64,000 nucleotides of DNA. Source: JAAELZ01 sp965237995 (GTDB lineage Bacteria > Pseudomonadota > Gammaproteobacteria > Arenicellales > Poriferihabitantaceae). Location of the stretch: NCBI GenBank assembly GCA_965237995.1, contig CBDEGO010000003.1, positions 310,001-374,000 of the forward strand, in the 5' to 3' direction. A program made the translations under genes and the position numbers. The notes under the pieces are model-generated. The model made no database searches. It was not told where the DNA came from and worked only from the letters and a program-made list of their open reading frames with translations. Position 1 is the stretch's first letter. The number at the start of each line of letters is the position of its first letter. Below are positions 33,356-43,726 of this stretch, piece by piece.

Positions 33356-34072
33356 ATGACGATCGCTTTCATTTCAGATTTACATCTCTCAGCAGAACGT
33401 CCAGCGTCCATTTCGCTGTTTAAAGATTTCATTGAAAAGTCTGTCGTATTAATGGATGAACTGTATATTTTGGGTGATTTTTTTGATTACTGGGTGGGCG
33501 ACGATTGCACCGCTGCTTTAGGTTTTGAATTAGTAGAAAACCTGTTAAAACAAACGGTAGATAAGGGAACTCCGATTACATTTATAGCGGGCAATCGTGA
33601 CTTCTTAGTTGGCGATGAGTTTAGCCAGCGCACAGGAGTCAAATTGATATCTGACGAAACGGTAATAGAGTTAAACGACCAGCGCGTTTTATTAGCCCAT
33701 GGTGACGTTTACTGTACCGACGACTTAGAACATATGGCAGCTCGCAACACTCTGCTGTCTCAAACATGGCAAAGAGAATTTCTGGAAAAGCCGTTAGAAC
33801 AACGACTCGCGTTCGCACAATCTTTACGTATGCAAAGCGAAGAAGCTAAAAAGAACAAGAGCATGGACATTATGGATGTTAATCAACAAGCCATTGTCAA
33901 CGCCATGGAAAAGCACTCCGCTGACCTATTGATACACGGACATACGCACCGACCTTACGTGCACCGCCTCACTGTCAACAACCAAGAGCGCAGACGGTAT
34001 GTATTAGGAGACTGGTATCAAGATCGCAGCGTGCTGTATGCTGCTGAAGGCAAGCTATACCTAAAGAAGTGA
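33356..34072 (+). CDS. lpxH: UDP-2,3-diacylglucosamine diphosphatase LpxH
   Basis: LpxH hydrolyses UDP-2,3-diacylglucosamine to lipid X in lipid A synthesis at the inner membrane. It is a calcineurin-like metallophosphoesterase with the full motif set: DLHLS (D8, H10), GDFFDYWVGDD, GNRDFLVG, AHGD and HGHTHRP. It has 238 residues. It is divergent from cysS, the order found in E. coli (ppiB-lpxH near cysS), though ppiB is not present here. Confidence 0.94.
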   Translation: MTIAFISDLHLSAERPASISLFKDFIEKSVVLMDELYILGDFFDYWVGDDCTAALGFELVENLLKQTVDKGTPITFIAGNRDFLVGDEFSQRTGVKLISDETVIELNDQRVLLAHGDVYCTDDLEHMAARNTLLSQTWQREFLEKPLEQRLAFAQSLRMQSEEAKKNKSMDIMDVNQQAIVNAMEKHSADLLIHGHTHRPYVHRLTVNNQERRRYVLGDWYQDRSVLYAAEGKLYLKK

Positions 34073-34088
34073 CTTTTAAGTTTCGGTA

Positions 34089-35621
34089 CTAGCTTCCAAC
34101 TGCCTGTATCACCGCTAACTCAGATGAGTCCAAGTCATTTTCAGCACGATCATGTTTAGCTTGGTCGTTGCGTTCAGCATCGATTGAAGCTAGATATTCC
34201 TCAGTAATATCGCCCGTTGGATAAACTCCATTAAAGCATGAAGCGTCAAACTCTGTAATTGCACTCTGCCCATATTTGACCGCTTCAACCAGATCGTCCA
34301 AGTCTTGAAACAAAATCCAATCTGCTCCAATTTCCTCTCCAACTTCTGGGATACTGCGCCCATGCGCAACCAATTCACGGCAAGAAGGCATATCAATGCC
34401 GTACACATTAGGGTAACGCACAGGTGGCGCGGCTGACGCAAAATAAACATTCTTAGCCCCTGCTTCACGCGCGAGTTCGATAATCTTACTTGAGGTTGTT
34501 CCTCGAACGATTGAATCGTCAACCAACAACACATTTTTACCTTCAAACTCTGTACGCATTGCGTTTAGCTTTTGTCTGACCGATTTCTTGCGCTCTTGTT
34601 GGCCCGGCATAATGAACGTGCGGCCAATATAACGGTTTTTGATAAATCCTTCTCGATAGGGTAAACCCAGTTTAGTCGCTAGTTGATGCGCAGCTGGTCG
34701 CGAGGTATCGGGCACGGGAATGACTACGTCGATATCGTGCTCTGGCCAAACGCGCATCAGTTTATCAGCCAAGGCTTCGCCCATGCGCATTCTAGTTTGA
34801 TACACCTCGATCCCATCGAGAATAGAATCTGGGCGGGCGAGATAAACATGTTCAAAAATACAGGGCGTAGGCCTCGGGTTTTTTGCGCATATCTTGCGAT
34901 GCACTGTTCCATCCATTTGAATGTACACCGCTTCACCAGGCTGCACGTCGCCCACTAAATCAAACCCAAGAACATCAAACGCGATGCTCTCAGAAGAAAA
35001 CAAATGTCCAACTCCACTTTGTTTATCTCGGGTTCCATAACTCAATGGCCTTATCCCATTAGGGTCGCGGAACGCTAACATACCATTGCCGATCACCATT
35101 GCGATAATGGCAAACCCGCCTTTACAACGGTCAAACACACCCGACACTGCGGTAAAGATATTTTCCACACTTGCACTCAAGCTATTCCCATCAAGCGTCT
35201 CTCGCAATTCATGGGCAAACACATTGAGAATGATTTCGGAATCAGACGCGGTATTCAAATGGCGCAGATCTTGTCTAAACAACTCGTCTCGTAAACTATT
35301 GGCATTAGTTAAATTGCCGTTATGACCGAGGGCAATACCAAATGGAGAATTCACATAAAATGGCTGGGCTTCTGCGCGCGAATCACCGCCCGCGGTTGGG
35401 TAGCGTGCGTGGCCTATGCCCATATTCCCTTTTAACTGCAGCATATGACGCGTATGAAATACATCGCGTACTAAACCGTTGTCCTTCCTTAAGAATACCT
35501 TGTCTCCATCATAGGTAATGATGCCCGCGGCATCTTGTCCGCGATGCTGCAGTACGGTTAAACCATCATAAATGGATTGATTAACCGGTTCAGAATCTAG
35601 AAGCCCTATAATGCCGCACAT
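34089..35621 (-). CDS. purF: Amidophosphoribosyltransferase
   Basis: PurF starts purine synthesis by making phosphoribosylamine from PRPP and glutamine. The N-terminal nucleophile domain begins MCGIIGLL with the catalytic C2, and continues with HRGQDAAGI and GHARYPTAGG. The PRTase domain has VLLVDDSIVRGTTSSKI, the PRPP loop. The length, 510 residues, is usual for the gammaproteobacterial form. It follows cvpA, as in E. coli, and is convergent with lpxH with 16 bases between the stops. Confidence 0.97.
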   Translation of the reverse strand: MCGIIGLLDSEPVNQSIYDGLTVLQHRGQDAAGIITYDGDKVFLRKDNGLVRDVFHTRHMLQLKGNMGIGHARYPTAGGDSRAEAQPFYVNSPFGIALGHNGNLTNANSLRDELFRQDLRHLNTASDSEIILNVFAHELRETLDGNSLSASVENIFTAVSGVFDRCKGGFAIIAMVIGNGMLAFRDPNGIRPLSYGTRDKQSGVGHLFSSESIAFDVLGFDLVGDVQPGEAVYIQMDGTVHRKICAKNPRPTPCIFEHVYLARPDSILDGIEVYQTRMRMGEALADKLMRVWPEHDIDVVIPVPDTSRPAAHQLATKLGLPYREGFIKNRYIGRTFIMPGQQERKKSVRQKLNAMRTEFEGKNVLLVDDSIVRGTTSSKIIELAREAGAKNVYFASAAPPVRYPNVYGIDMPSCRELVAHGRSIPEVGEEIGADWILFQDLDDLVEAVKYGQSAITEFDASCFNGVYPTGDITEEYLASIDAERNDQAKHDRAENDLDSSELAVIQAVGS

Positions 35622-35676
35622 TTAGTGATTGCCGAAACTGATTCTTGTGAGTAAATGACGAATATGAAAAAAGTAA

Positions 35677-36219
35677 CTACTGTGAAGTTGTTGTTGGTTC
35701 TAGAGTCGGTGCAGACGTTGATGTAGCGTGTTCTATTTTATTCACTACGTCACCCGGCAAGTAGGATTTGATCCAATCAGCAACGGGTTGAAAATATTCT
35801 AGCAATTGAGAATCCTGCCACCAGGATTGCTCTTGCAAGTTCAAGAAATGACCGATAAGAATCAAAAAACCCATGATGACGGCCGCACGCACTGCACCAA
35901 ATACACTGCCTAATGAACGGTCTATTGCGCTCATCCCTGTGGCACTAAACAACTTACTAATTAAGTAGCTAACAATTGAAAAAGCGATCAACGCAAGCAA
36001 AAACACGACCACATAAGCAATGGCTAAAGCGAGCGTAGGTTCACTAATATAAGGGGTTACATAACTAGCAGCAAGCTCGCCGAAGTTATAGGCAATAAAG
36101 GCAGCGAGCACCCACGAACTGAGCGATAAAATTTCTTTAACGAATCCGCGAAAAATACCTACTAAAATAGAAATTGCTACAAACGCAATGACTACGATAT
36201 CAAGCCATGCAAAACTCAT
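35677..36219 (-). CDS. cvpA: CvpA family membrane protein
   Basis: CvpA is an inner-membrane protein required for colicin V production in E. coli; its physiological role is linked to envelope tolerance but is not settled. Four hydrophobic segments are visible. The family start FAWLDIVVIAFVAISILVGIFRGFVKEILSL and the motif SAIDRSLGSVFGAVRA are present. The last 30 residues are a low-complexity T/S/P tail (SAPTLEPTTTSQ). It is cotranscribed with purF. Confidence 0.92.
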   Translation of the reverse strand: MSFAWLDIVVIAFVAISILVGIFRGFVKEILSLSSWVLAAFIAYNFGELAASYVTPYISEPTLALAIAYVVVFLLALIAFSIVSYLISKLFSATGMSAIDRSLGSVFGAVRAAVIMGFLILIGHFLNLQEQSWWQDSQLLEYFQPVADWIKSYLPGDVVNKIEHATSTSAPTLEPTTTSQ

Positions 36220-36255
36220 AAAGTGCTCCGAATATTAGGAAATCAATAGTTTAGT

Positions 36256-36939
36256 CTATTTAAACGGATAGGGGGCAATATAGCCGCCACTACCGATAAT
36301 AGATTCTAATTTTGCAGAAACTTTCTGCGCCTGCTCCTTCGTGTCGTAAGGCCCCAGCCATACACGAGTTCCTTTACCAAAGCTCGCTTGGATCTGCTCA
36401 GCATTAGGATTAAAGTCATGCTTTTTTAGTATTTTTGCAATAGACACTGCATTTTCTTTTTTAGAAAAAATACCCGCCTGTAAGGCCCAACCTTCTTTGA
36501 TATTCTCTATCTTCTGTACCTTGGGTTCCTCTTTCTTGGTTACTTGAGTTTGAGTTGGCTCAGCTAATTTCTCAACAGCCTGTGTATCTTCTGGCTGCAC
36601 TTTTGCAGCTTCTGGTTCAACAGCTTGCGGCGTAACCGGGCTAGGCGAATTAATTGTTTTGAGCACTAGCCCAGTGGAATCCTCTATATTATCGCTGCCG
36701 TCGGCGTTCTGCGAGGTAATCGCTAGCGGGTCCAGCGATGTGGTTTCTGTTGCTTCGCCCTCTTCTGGCAGTGGCTGAATTTTAGATTGAAATTCGGCTT
36801 TTTGCTCTGCTTCAATTTTTTTAATACTGCTCTTTGGTTCACCCAGAAACATCGGAATCAACAACACCGCTAAAATGACCAATAAAATGGCGCCAAAAAT
36901 CCTGTTTTTTAGCTGCGGATTAGGAACTAAGGAATCCAA
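36256..36939 (-). CDS. SPOR-domain membrane protein (DedD-like)
   Basis: A short cytoplasmic start, one membrane helix (about residues 12-31, GAILLVILAVLLIPMFL), then a long acidic, P/E/Q-rich periplasmic linker (residues 35-145) lead to a C-terminal SPOR domain (WALQAGIFSKKENAVSIAKIL ... RVWLGPYDTKEQAQKVSAKL). DedD proteins bind denuded septal peptidoglycan and support constriction. The position between folC and cvpA matches E. coli dedD, which strengthens the call. The sequence outside the SPOR domain is not conserved. Confidence 0.88.
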   Translation of the reverse strand: MDSLVPNPQLKNRIFGAILLVILAVLLIPMFLGEPKSSIKKIEAEQKAEFQSKIQPLPEEGEATETTSLDPLAITSQNADGSDNIEDSTGLVLKTINSPSPVTPQAVEPEAAKVQPEDTQAVEKLAEPTQTQVTKKEEPKVQKIENIKEGWALQAGIFSKKENAVSIAKILKKHDFNPNAEQIQASFGKGTRVWLGPYDTKEQAQKVSAKLESIIGSGGYIAPYPFK

Positions 36940-36960
36940 AATTAACGTTGTCTATTGCGA

Positions 36961-38259
36961 TTATCGAAGGTGCGCAATTATATCACCCACCACGTGAAAC
37001 GAACCAAATATTAGTACAGTATCTTCAGATTTCGCATTACTCAACGCCCATTGATATGCCTCTATTGGGCTGCTGTTCAGGCTCGCGTCTAACATGGGTG
37101 CCTCAGCCGACAATTCTAGATCTGTAACAAGTGAATCATGCAATTGTTTTGCCGTCTGGCCACGCTCCCCTGCTATCGAGCATAAATGCCACTGATGCAC
37201 CACGGGGATGAGCTGCTGTACCGCAGCGCTTATATCTTTATCTTCAAGCGCCCCAAAAACCGCTAGCACGCGGGCACTCTCAAAAGATCGCTGTTTAATA
37301 GTATGGACTAATTGCTCAATAGAATCTTGATTATGTGATACATCTAACAATAAGTTCGGAGCGCCTGCTACCCACTGCTGGCGCCCTAATATTGCAACGC
37401 TACTTAGCCCTAGTCGAATAGACGCTTCAACCACCGGCAACTTATCTTGCAGTAACTGCACCACTGCGATCACTCCTGACGCGTTTTGGTTTTGGTGTTG
37501 ACCGACTAAATTGGTTTTCAGGTTGGTAAATATTATTTCGGGCGTGCTGTCGCCATTCATTGACCAATCGAACTGACCATGCTTACCACTTGTGTAATTA
37601 AAATCTCTGCTGACTGCCAATAAAGTCGCACTTTTAGCTTGGGCTACTTGGTCTATCGTAATAGGTCGATTTATATCTGAACACACTGCTAGACCATTTG
37701 CTTTGATGATGCCGGCTTTTTCCGTCGCAATCACTTCGCGGGTGTTACCTAGCCAACTTGCGTGATCGACGCTAATTGAAGTAATTAATGCCACATCATT
37801 TCGGACTATATTAGTCGAATCAAGTCTCCCACCTAAACCTACTTCCAATATTAAAATATCAACCTGCGCTTTAACTAAGCAATAAAGCGCCAATACGGTT
37901 CCAAATTCAAAATAGGTCAGCGGGGTCTCGCCTCGTTTCGCTTCGACCATTTCAAACCCGGCTAGCAACGAAGCATCATCTATTGGCTGACCCTCAATAC
38001 AAATGCGCTCGTTATAATCGACTAAGTGGGGTGAGGTAAAGGTGCCCGTTTTATAACCCGCGTGACGATAGACCGATTCCAACATGGCAACGCTAGAGCC
38101 TTTGCCATTGGTACCAGCGACCGTAATAACCGGGCAAGGTATAGTGTGCTCGAACGCTTGCCACACCGATTCAACCCGATCGAGCCCCATTTCGATGGTG
38201 CGCGAGTGAAGGGTTTGAATATACTTAAGCCAATCTTCGATTTGGCGTTCCGCTGCCAC
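36961..38259 (-). CDS. folC: Bifunctional folylpolyglutamate/dihydrofolate synthase
   Basis: FolC joins glutamate to dihydropteroate and extends folate polyglutamates. It is a Mur-ligase-like ATPase with TVAGTNGKGSSVAMLESV (P-loop), FTSPHLVDYNERI, TYFEFGTVLAL, LILEVGLGGRLDSTN, the carbamylated-lysine region ATEKAGIIK, and C-terminal LLDVSHNQDS. It has 432 residues with a GTG start. It follows accD by 35 bases in the conserved accD-folC-dedD-cvpA-purF set. Confidence 0.95.
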   Translation of the reverse strand: MAAERQIEDWLKYIQTLHSRTIEMGLDRVESVWQAFEHTIPCPVITVAGTNGKGSSVAMLESVYRHAGYKTGTFTSPHLVDYNERICIEGQPIDDASLLAGFEMVEAKRGETPLTYFEFGTVLALYCLVKAQVDILILEVGLGGRLDSTNIVRNDVALITSISVDHASWLGNTREVIATEKAGIIKANGLAVCSDINRPITIDQVAQAKSATLLAVSRDFNYTSGKHGQFDWSMNGDSTPEIIFTNLKTNLVGQHQNQNASGVIAVVQLLQDKLPVVEASIRLGLSSVAILGRQQWVAGAPNLLLDVSHNQDSIEQLVHTIKQRSFESARVLAVFGALEDKDISAAVQQLIPVVHQWHLCSIAGERGQTAKQLHDSLVTDLELSAEAPMLDASLNSSPIEAYQWALSNAKSEDTVLIFGSFHVVGDIIAHLR

Positions 38260-38294
38260 TGTATAAAAACGTTAAATTTAGAATAAAATATGAT

Positions 38295-39194
38295 TTAGGC
38301 GGCAGACTCTGTTAGCGTCTCGCCTTCCTTCAAGGAATTCTTATTGTTAAGACTTAAAGTGCTTAAAAAGGTATAAATTGTGTTGGGTAGCTCATTTCGC
38401 GGCACAATCATATCAATAGCCCCATGTTCTAATAAAAACTCAGCCCGCTGGAACCCATCTGGCAAAGTTTCACGCACAGTTTGTTCGATGACTCTTGGCC
38501 CTGCAAAACCAATTAACGCATTAGGCTCTGCAACAATAATATCCCCCAACATCGCAAAGCTTGCCGAAACACCGCCCATTGTCGGGTCGGTAAGCACTGA
38601 AATATAAGGCACTGAAGCCCTTTTTAATCGCTTTAGAGCAGCGACGGTTTTAGTCAGTTGCATCAATGAAAACAAGCCTTCTTGCATTCTTGCGCCGCCA
38701 CTTGCAGAAAAGCAAATAAAGGGAATATTTTCTTTCAGACTCAATTCGGCGCCGCGCACAAACCGCTCACCAACCACTGCGCCCATCGAACCGCCCATAA
38801 AACCAAAATCAAATGCTGCAACCACCACCGGCAAACCATTGATGTCGCCCTTTGCGACGACTAATGCTTCACTTGCTTCGGTATTTTTCTGTGCCTCAAC
38901 CAAGCGGTCTTTATACTTTTTTAGGTCTCTAAACTTCAGTGAATCCGTTGTTTTAACGTCTTCACCAATTAATGCTAGCTCTTCGGCATTCAAGAAACTA
39001 CGCAAACGTTGCATCCCTGTAATTCGATGATGGTGGCCGCACTTCGGGCACACTTCATTTGCGCTAGATAATTCCGCACCATATAACACCGCTTTGCAGC
39101 CATCGCATTTACGCCATAAGCCTTCAGGCACTCCTTTTCCGGAAATGCGAGATTGCTTAATTTTTGGTGGAATAATGCGATCTAACCAATTCAT
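38295..39194 (-). CDS. accD: Acetyl-CoA carboxylase carboxyltransferase subunit beta
   Basis: AccD with AccA transfers carboxyl from biotin to acetyl-CoA. The N-terminal zinc ribbon has four cysteines (C30, C33, C49, C52), and the crotonase-like core includes SASGGARMQEGLFSLMQ and PTMGGVSASFAMLGDI. It has 299 residues. accA is not in the window, while accB and accC are about 17 kb away, the usual split of this complex. Confidence 0.97.
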   Translation of the reverse strand: MNWLDRIIPPKIKQSRISGKGVPEGLWRKCDGCKAVLYGAELSSANEVCPKCGHHHRITGMQRLRSFLNAEELALIGEDVKTTDSLKFRDLKKYKDRLVEAQKNTEASEALVVAKGDINGLPVVVAAFDFGFMGGSMGAVVGERFVRGAELSLKENIPFICFSASGGARMQEGLFSLMQLTKTVAALKRLKRASVPYISVLTDPTMGGVSASFAMLGDIIVAEPNALIGFAGPRVIEQTVRETLPDGFQRAEFLLEHGAIDMIVPRNELPNTIYTFLSTLSLNNKNSLKEGETLTESAA

Positions 39195-39250
39195 TTAACT
39201 TAGCATTTTGAAATTTAAATATACGAGAATTATACCTTTTATTACTGCCT

Positions 39251-42028
39251 TCAAATCCAATTAATTGGCTGCTCTAACCAGTCTTGCATTGCTAACTCGT
39301 CGACACCTTCAAAAAACGTTGCATCTACTAGCCGTGTTACGGCCGTGTATTGTTGCATTTTTTGTTCTAAGTCTTCTACTGACGCTAAATCAAGCACCCT
39401 AAGTAAATGCCGACGAATCATGATGGGTAACTCAGCTAATCGCTTCGTTTCATGCCCAAACAACCTAACTTCTAGTTGAAAATTACGCATAAATAAAAGC
39501 GCCTCATAGATCGGCTGTTGGGCTACGGCAGATACAGCTGAGGCCATATTATCAAATAAGTCAGGCCAGTCACTTGGGTTCCCTTGGTAATGCATTATAG
39601 ACAAACAACAAATCATATATTCTAGTTCAGACAACCCGCCTGAACGTTGTTTGCTGACAAACAAATTTTCTGCATCCTGCATGGTCCGCTGTTTTTTTAT
39701 GCGCAATAGCATCTTTAAACAATCGTTTTTATACTGAACTAGTTCACGAGGCTGCGACAGTACTTTATGTTTGATTGCCTCAAAGCGCCTACCAATTTCA
39801 GCATCACCCGCAACGAATTTCGCTGGGACTAACGCTAGGTGCGCCCATGTGTGCGCATGCTCAAGCTGATGCGCCTCAAAGCTTTGTAAGCTAATTGTAG
39901 CAGCGCCAGATTTACCCGACGGTCGCAAGCGCGTATCAAGCTCGTATACTCGCCCTTGCTTCATCGGTGCGGAAATAACCGTCGTTAATTTGCTGGCAAA
40001 TTGACTGGCAATTTGTAACTCTTTTATATCGTCAAATACGAATACGAGATCTAAATCTGACATCGGCATCATCGCAGACATACCGAGCTTACCAAACCCG
40101 ACAACCGCAATTGGCGCTTGCGCCAAGTTCATTTCCGCGCAAGTAACCTGCATACACACTTCGATAAGTGATCGAGCCAAATAACTTAGCTGCGCTTCAA
40201 ATTGTCTAGGGTCTATTTCTCCATTGAAGTATTGCAAATAAATGAGATACAGCTCTTCGTTGGCCAGCCTTCGCAAGTTTTGCAAGCGCGTTTCGAAGTC
40301 GTCCGTATAGAAAATAATCGAAGTATCAAGCTTTTCTCCAACCGACAATGGCGTGCATTCTTCTAAAAACCGATCGATAATATGCGGGGATTGCTGCAAT
40401 AAAATCGCCATCGACTCAGAGTGCAATAAAGGCTGAATCAGTTTATCCAACAAGGCAGGATATTCTCGCAATAGCCGAAAATACTGGCCACCTGACGGCA
40501 AAGAATGGAAAAACCCATCCAACTTAACAACCGCTTGTTCAGTATCAACCCCTGCTTCTGCAATGATAGTGTCAAGTTCACTCGCCAATGGTTTTAAGGT
40601 AGCAGCGTAACTTTCATGCACACCATAATTTCTAAAGCCCTCGGACCACAGATTGGTGATTTCGCTTACGTGCTCAGGCAGGTCTAAAGACGCCCAAGCG
40701 AAGTCACTTTTTGTATCTACATCGGCCGCCCCCGTGTTGTGTTTTTTACTGGTTGAATCGTCAGAAAATAAGGCCGTAAAAGCGGTCGTGACGGCTTCTC
40801 GATGCCGCTGTAGCTCGCCCTCAAATAACACCCATTCACTGTAGCCCAGTAATGAAATCAGATTTTGTTGATTGTCTTCATTGACTGGCAAGTGATACCT
40901 TTGTTTATTTTCTAACATTTGCAACGCATTTTCCGTGGTTCTAAAAAATACATAAGCTGCTGTTAGCGAGTCAGCCGTTGCTTGTTCATATAAGCCTAAC
41001 TGCGCCAACACACGCAATGCAGCCATGCTGTTGGTTACTCTAAGCTCTGGCTTTCTACCACCCCACAATAACTGCATGGCATTAACAATAAACTCAATTT
41101 CGCGAATACCGCCATGGCCCAGCTTAATATTAAAACCCTTTGTACCTTGGCCTGCCTCGCTTGCTTGTTGTCGTTGCCCTTTTAACTCAGGATGTTCCAG
41201 ATTTATCTTTTGTTTTAGTGATTCCAAATCATCAATCGCGCGGTAATCAAGGTCATGGCGCCAAACAAATGGAGTCAAATCTTTTAAAAACGACTGGCCG
41301 CATTTTTCGTCTCCTGCAATAACACGTGCCTTGATCATCGCTAAACGATGCCATGGCTGCGCGTGATAATGATAAAACTCGTCCGCTGATTGCGCCGGCA
41401 TACTTAAATTGCGTAACGAAGCGTGTGGCCGTAAGCGCCAATCAACACGCCAAACCAATTCCGCCTCACTCCCGCCCATTAACAGTTTGGTGAGTTGTTG
41501 CAAAATTTGCGTCACCACATAACTAGCACCCTGCATTCTTGGGCACTCAAATTGTTGCTTATCGTAAAAAGCAACGAGATCGATGTCACTTGAAAAGTTG
41601 AGGTCATAGCCGCCGAGTTTGCCCATCGCTAAAATAAATAAGCCGCTTTTTGAAGGTTGAGGCAGCGCCTGAGCACCGTACAATTTTTTAATTATCGGGT
41701 GCTGAATAGCCGCCCTTAAGGCCTGCTGTACACACAGACAGGCGAAGTCACTTTGAAGTTTGCCTAGCTCAGTAAAACTGACTGAATTAGCCATCATGGC
41801 CATTGACCAAAGCAACGAAAAGCGCCCCTTGTCTCGCCTCATCTGCATAGCGAATTTATCAGAGTCGGCAATGAGATCAGCGCTGTATTGATTCACCTCA
41901 TCAGACACCGCCTGCAGAGCTTCTAAACACAGACTAGGCTGCGCTATCACTTGTTGATAGTCTTGGCGGTTGGCCTCCCACAAGTGAGTGAGATAGGTTG
42001 ACGCATTAAGTTGTGATTGTAAATTCAT
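39251..42028 (-). CDS. glnE: Bifunctional glutamine synthetase adenylyltransferase/adenylyl-removase
   Basis: GlnE adds AMP to glutamine synthetase or removes it by phosphorolysis, according to PII state. Two nucleotidyltransferase domains are visible. The N-terminal one has GKLGGYDLNFSSDIDLVAFYD and the C-terminal one GFGKLGMSAMMPMSDLDLVFVFD, each with the metal-binding DxD, and the helical linkers end with ARSGGLSELEY-like residues (QRSGGLSELEYMI). The length, 925 residues, is near the E. coli protein. The gene runs towards accD with 56 bases between; E. coli has a different neighbour (hldE). Confidence 0.95.
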   Translation of the reverse strand: MNLQSQLNASTYLTHLWEANRQDYQQVIAQPSLCLEALQAVSDEVNQYSADLIADSDKFAMQMRRDKGRFSLLWSMAMMANSVSFTELGKLQSDFACLCVQQALRAAIQHPIIKKLYGAQALPQPSKSGLFILAMGKLGGYDLNFSSDIDLVAFYDKQQFECPRMQGASYVVTQILQQLTKLLMGGSEAELVWRVDWRLRPHASLRNLSMPAQSADEFYHYHAQPWHRLAMIKARVIAGDEKCGQSFLKDLTPFVWRHDLDYRAIDDLESLKQKINLEHPELKGQRQQASEAGQGTKGFNIKLGHGGIREIEFIVNAMQLLWGGRKPELRVTNSMAALRVLAQLGLYEQATADSLTAAYVFFRTTENALQMLENKQRYHLPVNEDNQQNLISLLGYSEWVLFEGELQRHREAVTTAFTALFSDDSTSKKHNTGAADVDTKSDFAWASLDLPEHVSEITNLWSEGFRNYGVHESYAATLKPLASELDTIIAEAGVDTEQAVVKLDGFFHSLPSGGQYFRLLREYPALLDKLIQPLLHSESMAILLQQSPHIIDRFLEECTPLSVGEKLDTSIIFYTDDFETRLQNLRRLANEELYLIYLQYFNGEIDPRQFEAQLSYLARSLIEVCMQVTCAEMNLAQAPIAVVGFGKLGMSAMMPMSDLDLVFVFDDIKELQIASQFASKLTTVISAPMKQGRVYELDTRLRPSGKSGAATISLQSFEAHQLEHAHTWAHLALVPAKFVAGDAEIGRRFEAIKHKVLSQPRELVQYKNDCLKMLLRIKKQRTMQDAENLFVSKQRSGGLSELEYMICCLSIMHYQGNPSDWPDLFDNMASAVSAVAQQPIYEALLFMRNFQLEVRLFGHETKRLAELPIMIRRHLLRVLDLASVEDLEQKMQQYTAVTRLVDATFFEGVDELAMQDWLEQPINWI

Positions 42029-42150
42029 AGGGTTATCTTAACGTACCTTGATCTTTTAACACCACCTAGAATATTGCACAAAATGTCGTTACTAAGGGCG
42101 CACTAAGTTATAAGCCATTGTATTCTCTGGGCAACTAATCAGCTTCAACA

Positions 42151-43725
42151 ATGCATTTAATGTCTCTTAAGAAAAATCAAAACATCGTTGTCATTATGGC
42201 CGACCAACTGACAGCCAAAGCCTTAGGTTGTTATGGTCACCCCATTGTCAAAAGTCCAAACATTGACCGCTTGGCTAGTGAAGGTGTGACCTTTGATGCG
42301 GCATACTCCAGCAGCCCTTTGTGTACACCAGCGCGTTATGCGTTCATGACTGGCCAAAACGCCTCCAAAAGCGGAGGTTACGATAACGCAGCTTATATGC
42401 CATCAACCACACCCACTTTCGCGCATTACTTACGAATGATGGGTTATCGCACTTGCCTTGCCGGTAAAATGCACTTTGTCGGCTCAGATCAACTACACGG
42501 CTTTGAAGAGCGTTTAACTACTGATGTATACCCAGCTGACTTTGGCTGGATGCCCGATTGGACCAAACCCGATGAGCGCATTGATTTGTGGTATCACAAC
42601 ATGTCCAGCGTTAAGCAGGCTGGTGTTGCAGCTATCACTAACCAACTAACCTATGATGACGAAGTCGGTGCACAATCAGTACAAGCTATCTATGATCACG
42701 CTCGTACAACGGATGATCGCCCGTTATGTTTGGTCGCTAGCTTTATTCATCCACATGACCCTTATGCCTGTAGGCAAAAGCACTGGGATTTATATCAACA
42801 TGACACTATTAACATGCCTACTATTTCACGGCCTATTACCAGTGCAAATGACGCACACAGCCTACGCCTTGAAAAAGCGATTGCACTAGATGCAGTGGAT
42901 ATCAGTGATGATGAGGTGCGCACCGCCAGACGTGCCTATTATGCAAATGTGTCCTATGTGGACGAATGGGTGGGTAAACTTACCGACACATTGGCCGAGT
43001 GTAATATGCTACAAGACACGACGATTATGATTATTTCTGACCACGGTGATATGCTAGGTGAACGTGGCTTGTGGTATAAAATGTCGTTTCTTGAATGGTC
43101 TAATCGAATCCCGCTCATTATATGGCAACCCAATCGATTTAAGGCCGCACGCGTTACTCAGCCTGTTGCTCAGGCAGATGTCCTACCCACGCTTATTGAT
43201 ATCGCTGCCGATAAGGTCAACGCGAATAAACCCGAGCCTATCGACCCACTTTGTGGCCGTTCATTGCTGCCATTATGTGATGGAAAGCTAAACGATGACC
43301 CCAATCGCTGTGTAAGCGAATACTTAGCGGAAGGCGCTTGTGCACCCATGTTGATGATTCGCGAAGGCAGTCTCAAATACATACATTGTCCTGCTGACGA
43401 CGAGCTTTTGTATGACCTCAAGGCGGACCCAAATGAAACCGTGAATTGTGCGTCGAATCCAGATTATACTGCGCAGATGGATTCTTTTCGCCAACAAGCT
43501 AGCGCCCACTGGAACACCGACGAAATGTTTGCAAAAGTGGTGCACTCACAGCACCGCCGACGGACCTTACATAGCGCACTGCGGATTGGGAAATATACCG
43601 CTTGGGATTATGACCCTCGCCCTGACCCGAGCGAGCAATATACACGCAGCCATCTTGAACTTAGCGATTTCGACGTAAAATCTCGTTTTCCTCGACCTGA
43701 AGTGTTTAAGCCGCGCTGGAAGTAA
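42151..43725 (+). CDS. betC: Choline-sulfatase
   Basis: The protein hydrolyses choline-O-sulfate, giving choline and sulfate, a source of osmoprotectant precursor and sulfur. It is a type I sulfatase with the formylglycine motif C58-T-P-A-R62 in SSSPLCTPARYAFMTGQ and early metal aspartate in IMADQ. The choline-sulfatase-specific blocks are KMHFVGSDQLHGFEERLTTDVYPADFGW, ISDHGDMLGERGLWYKM and the C-terminal arm (TAWDYDPRPDPSEQYTRSH). The start is at codon 1 or codon 4. No betA, betB or sulfatase-maturating enzyme lies beside it. No signal peptide is seen, so it is cytoplasmic and needs an uptake system elsewhere. Confidence 0.92.
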   Translation: MHLMSLKKNQNIVVIMADQLTAKALGCYGHPIVKSPNIDRLASEGVTFDAAYSSSPLCTPARYAFMTGQNASKSGGYDNAAYMPSTTPTFAHYLRMMGYRTCLAGKMHFVGSDQLHGFEERLTTDVYPADFGWMPDWTKPDERIDLWYHNMSSVKQAGVAAITNQLTYDDEVGAQSVQAIYDHARTTDDRPLCLVASFIHPHDPYACRQKHWDLYQHDTINMPTISRPITSANDAHSLRLEKAIALDAVDISDDEVRTARRAYYANVSYVDEWVGKLTDTLAECNMLQDTTIMIISDHGDMLGERGLWYKMSFLEWSNRIPLIIWQPNRFKAARVTQPVAQADVLPTLIDIAADKVNANKPEPIDPLCGRSLLPLCDGKLNDDPNRCVSEYLAEGACAPMLMIREGSLKYIHCPADDELLYDLKADPNETVNCASNPDYTAQMDSFRQQASAHWNTDEMFAKVVHSQHRRRTLHSALRIGKYTAWDYDPRPDPSEQYTRSHLELSDFDVKSRFPRPEVFKPRWK

Positions 43726-43726
43726 G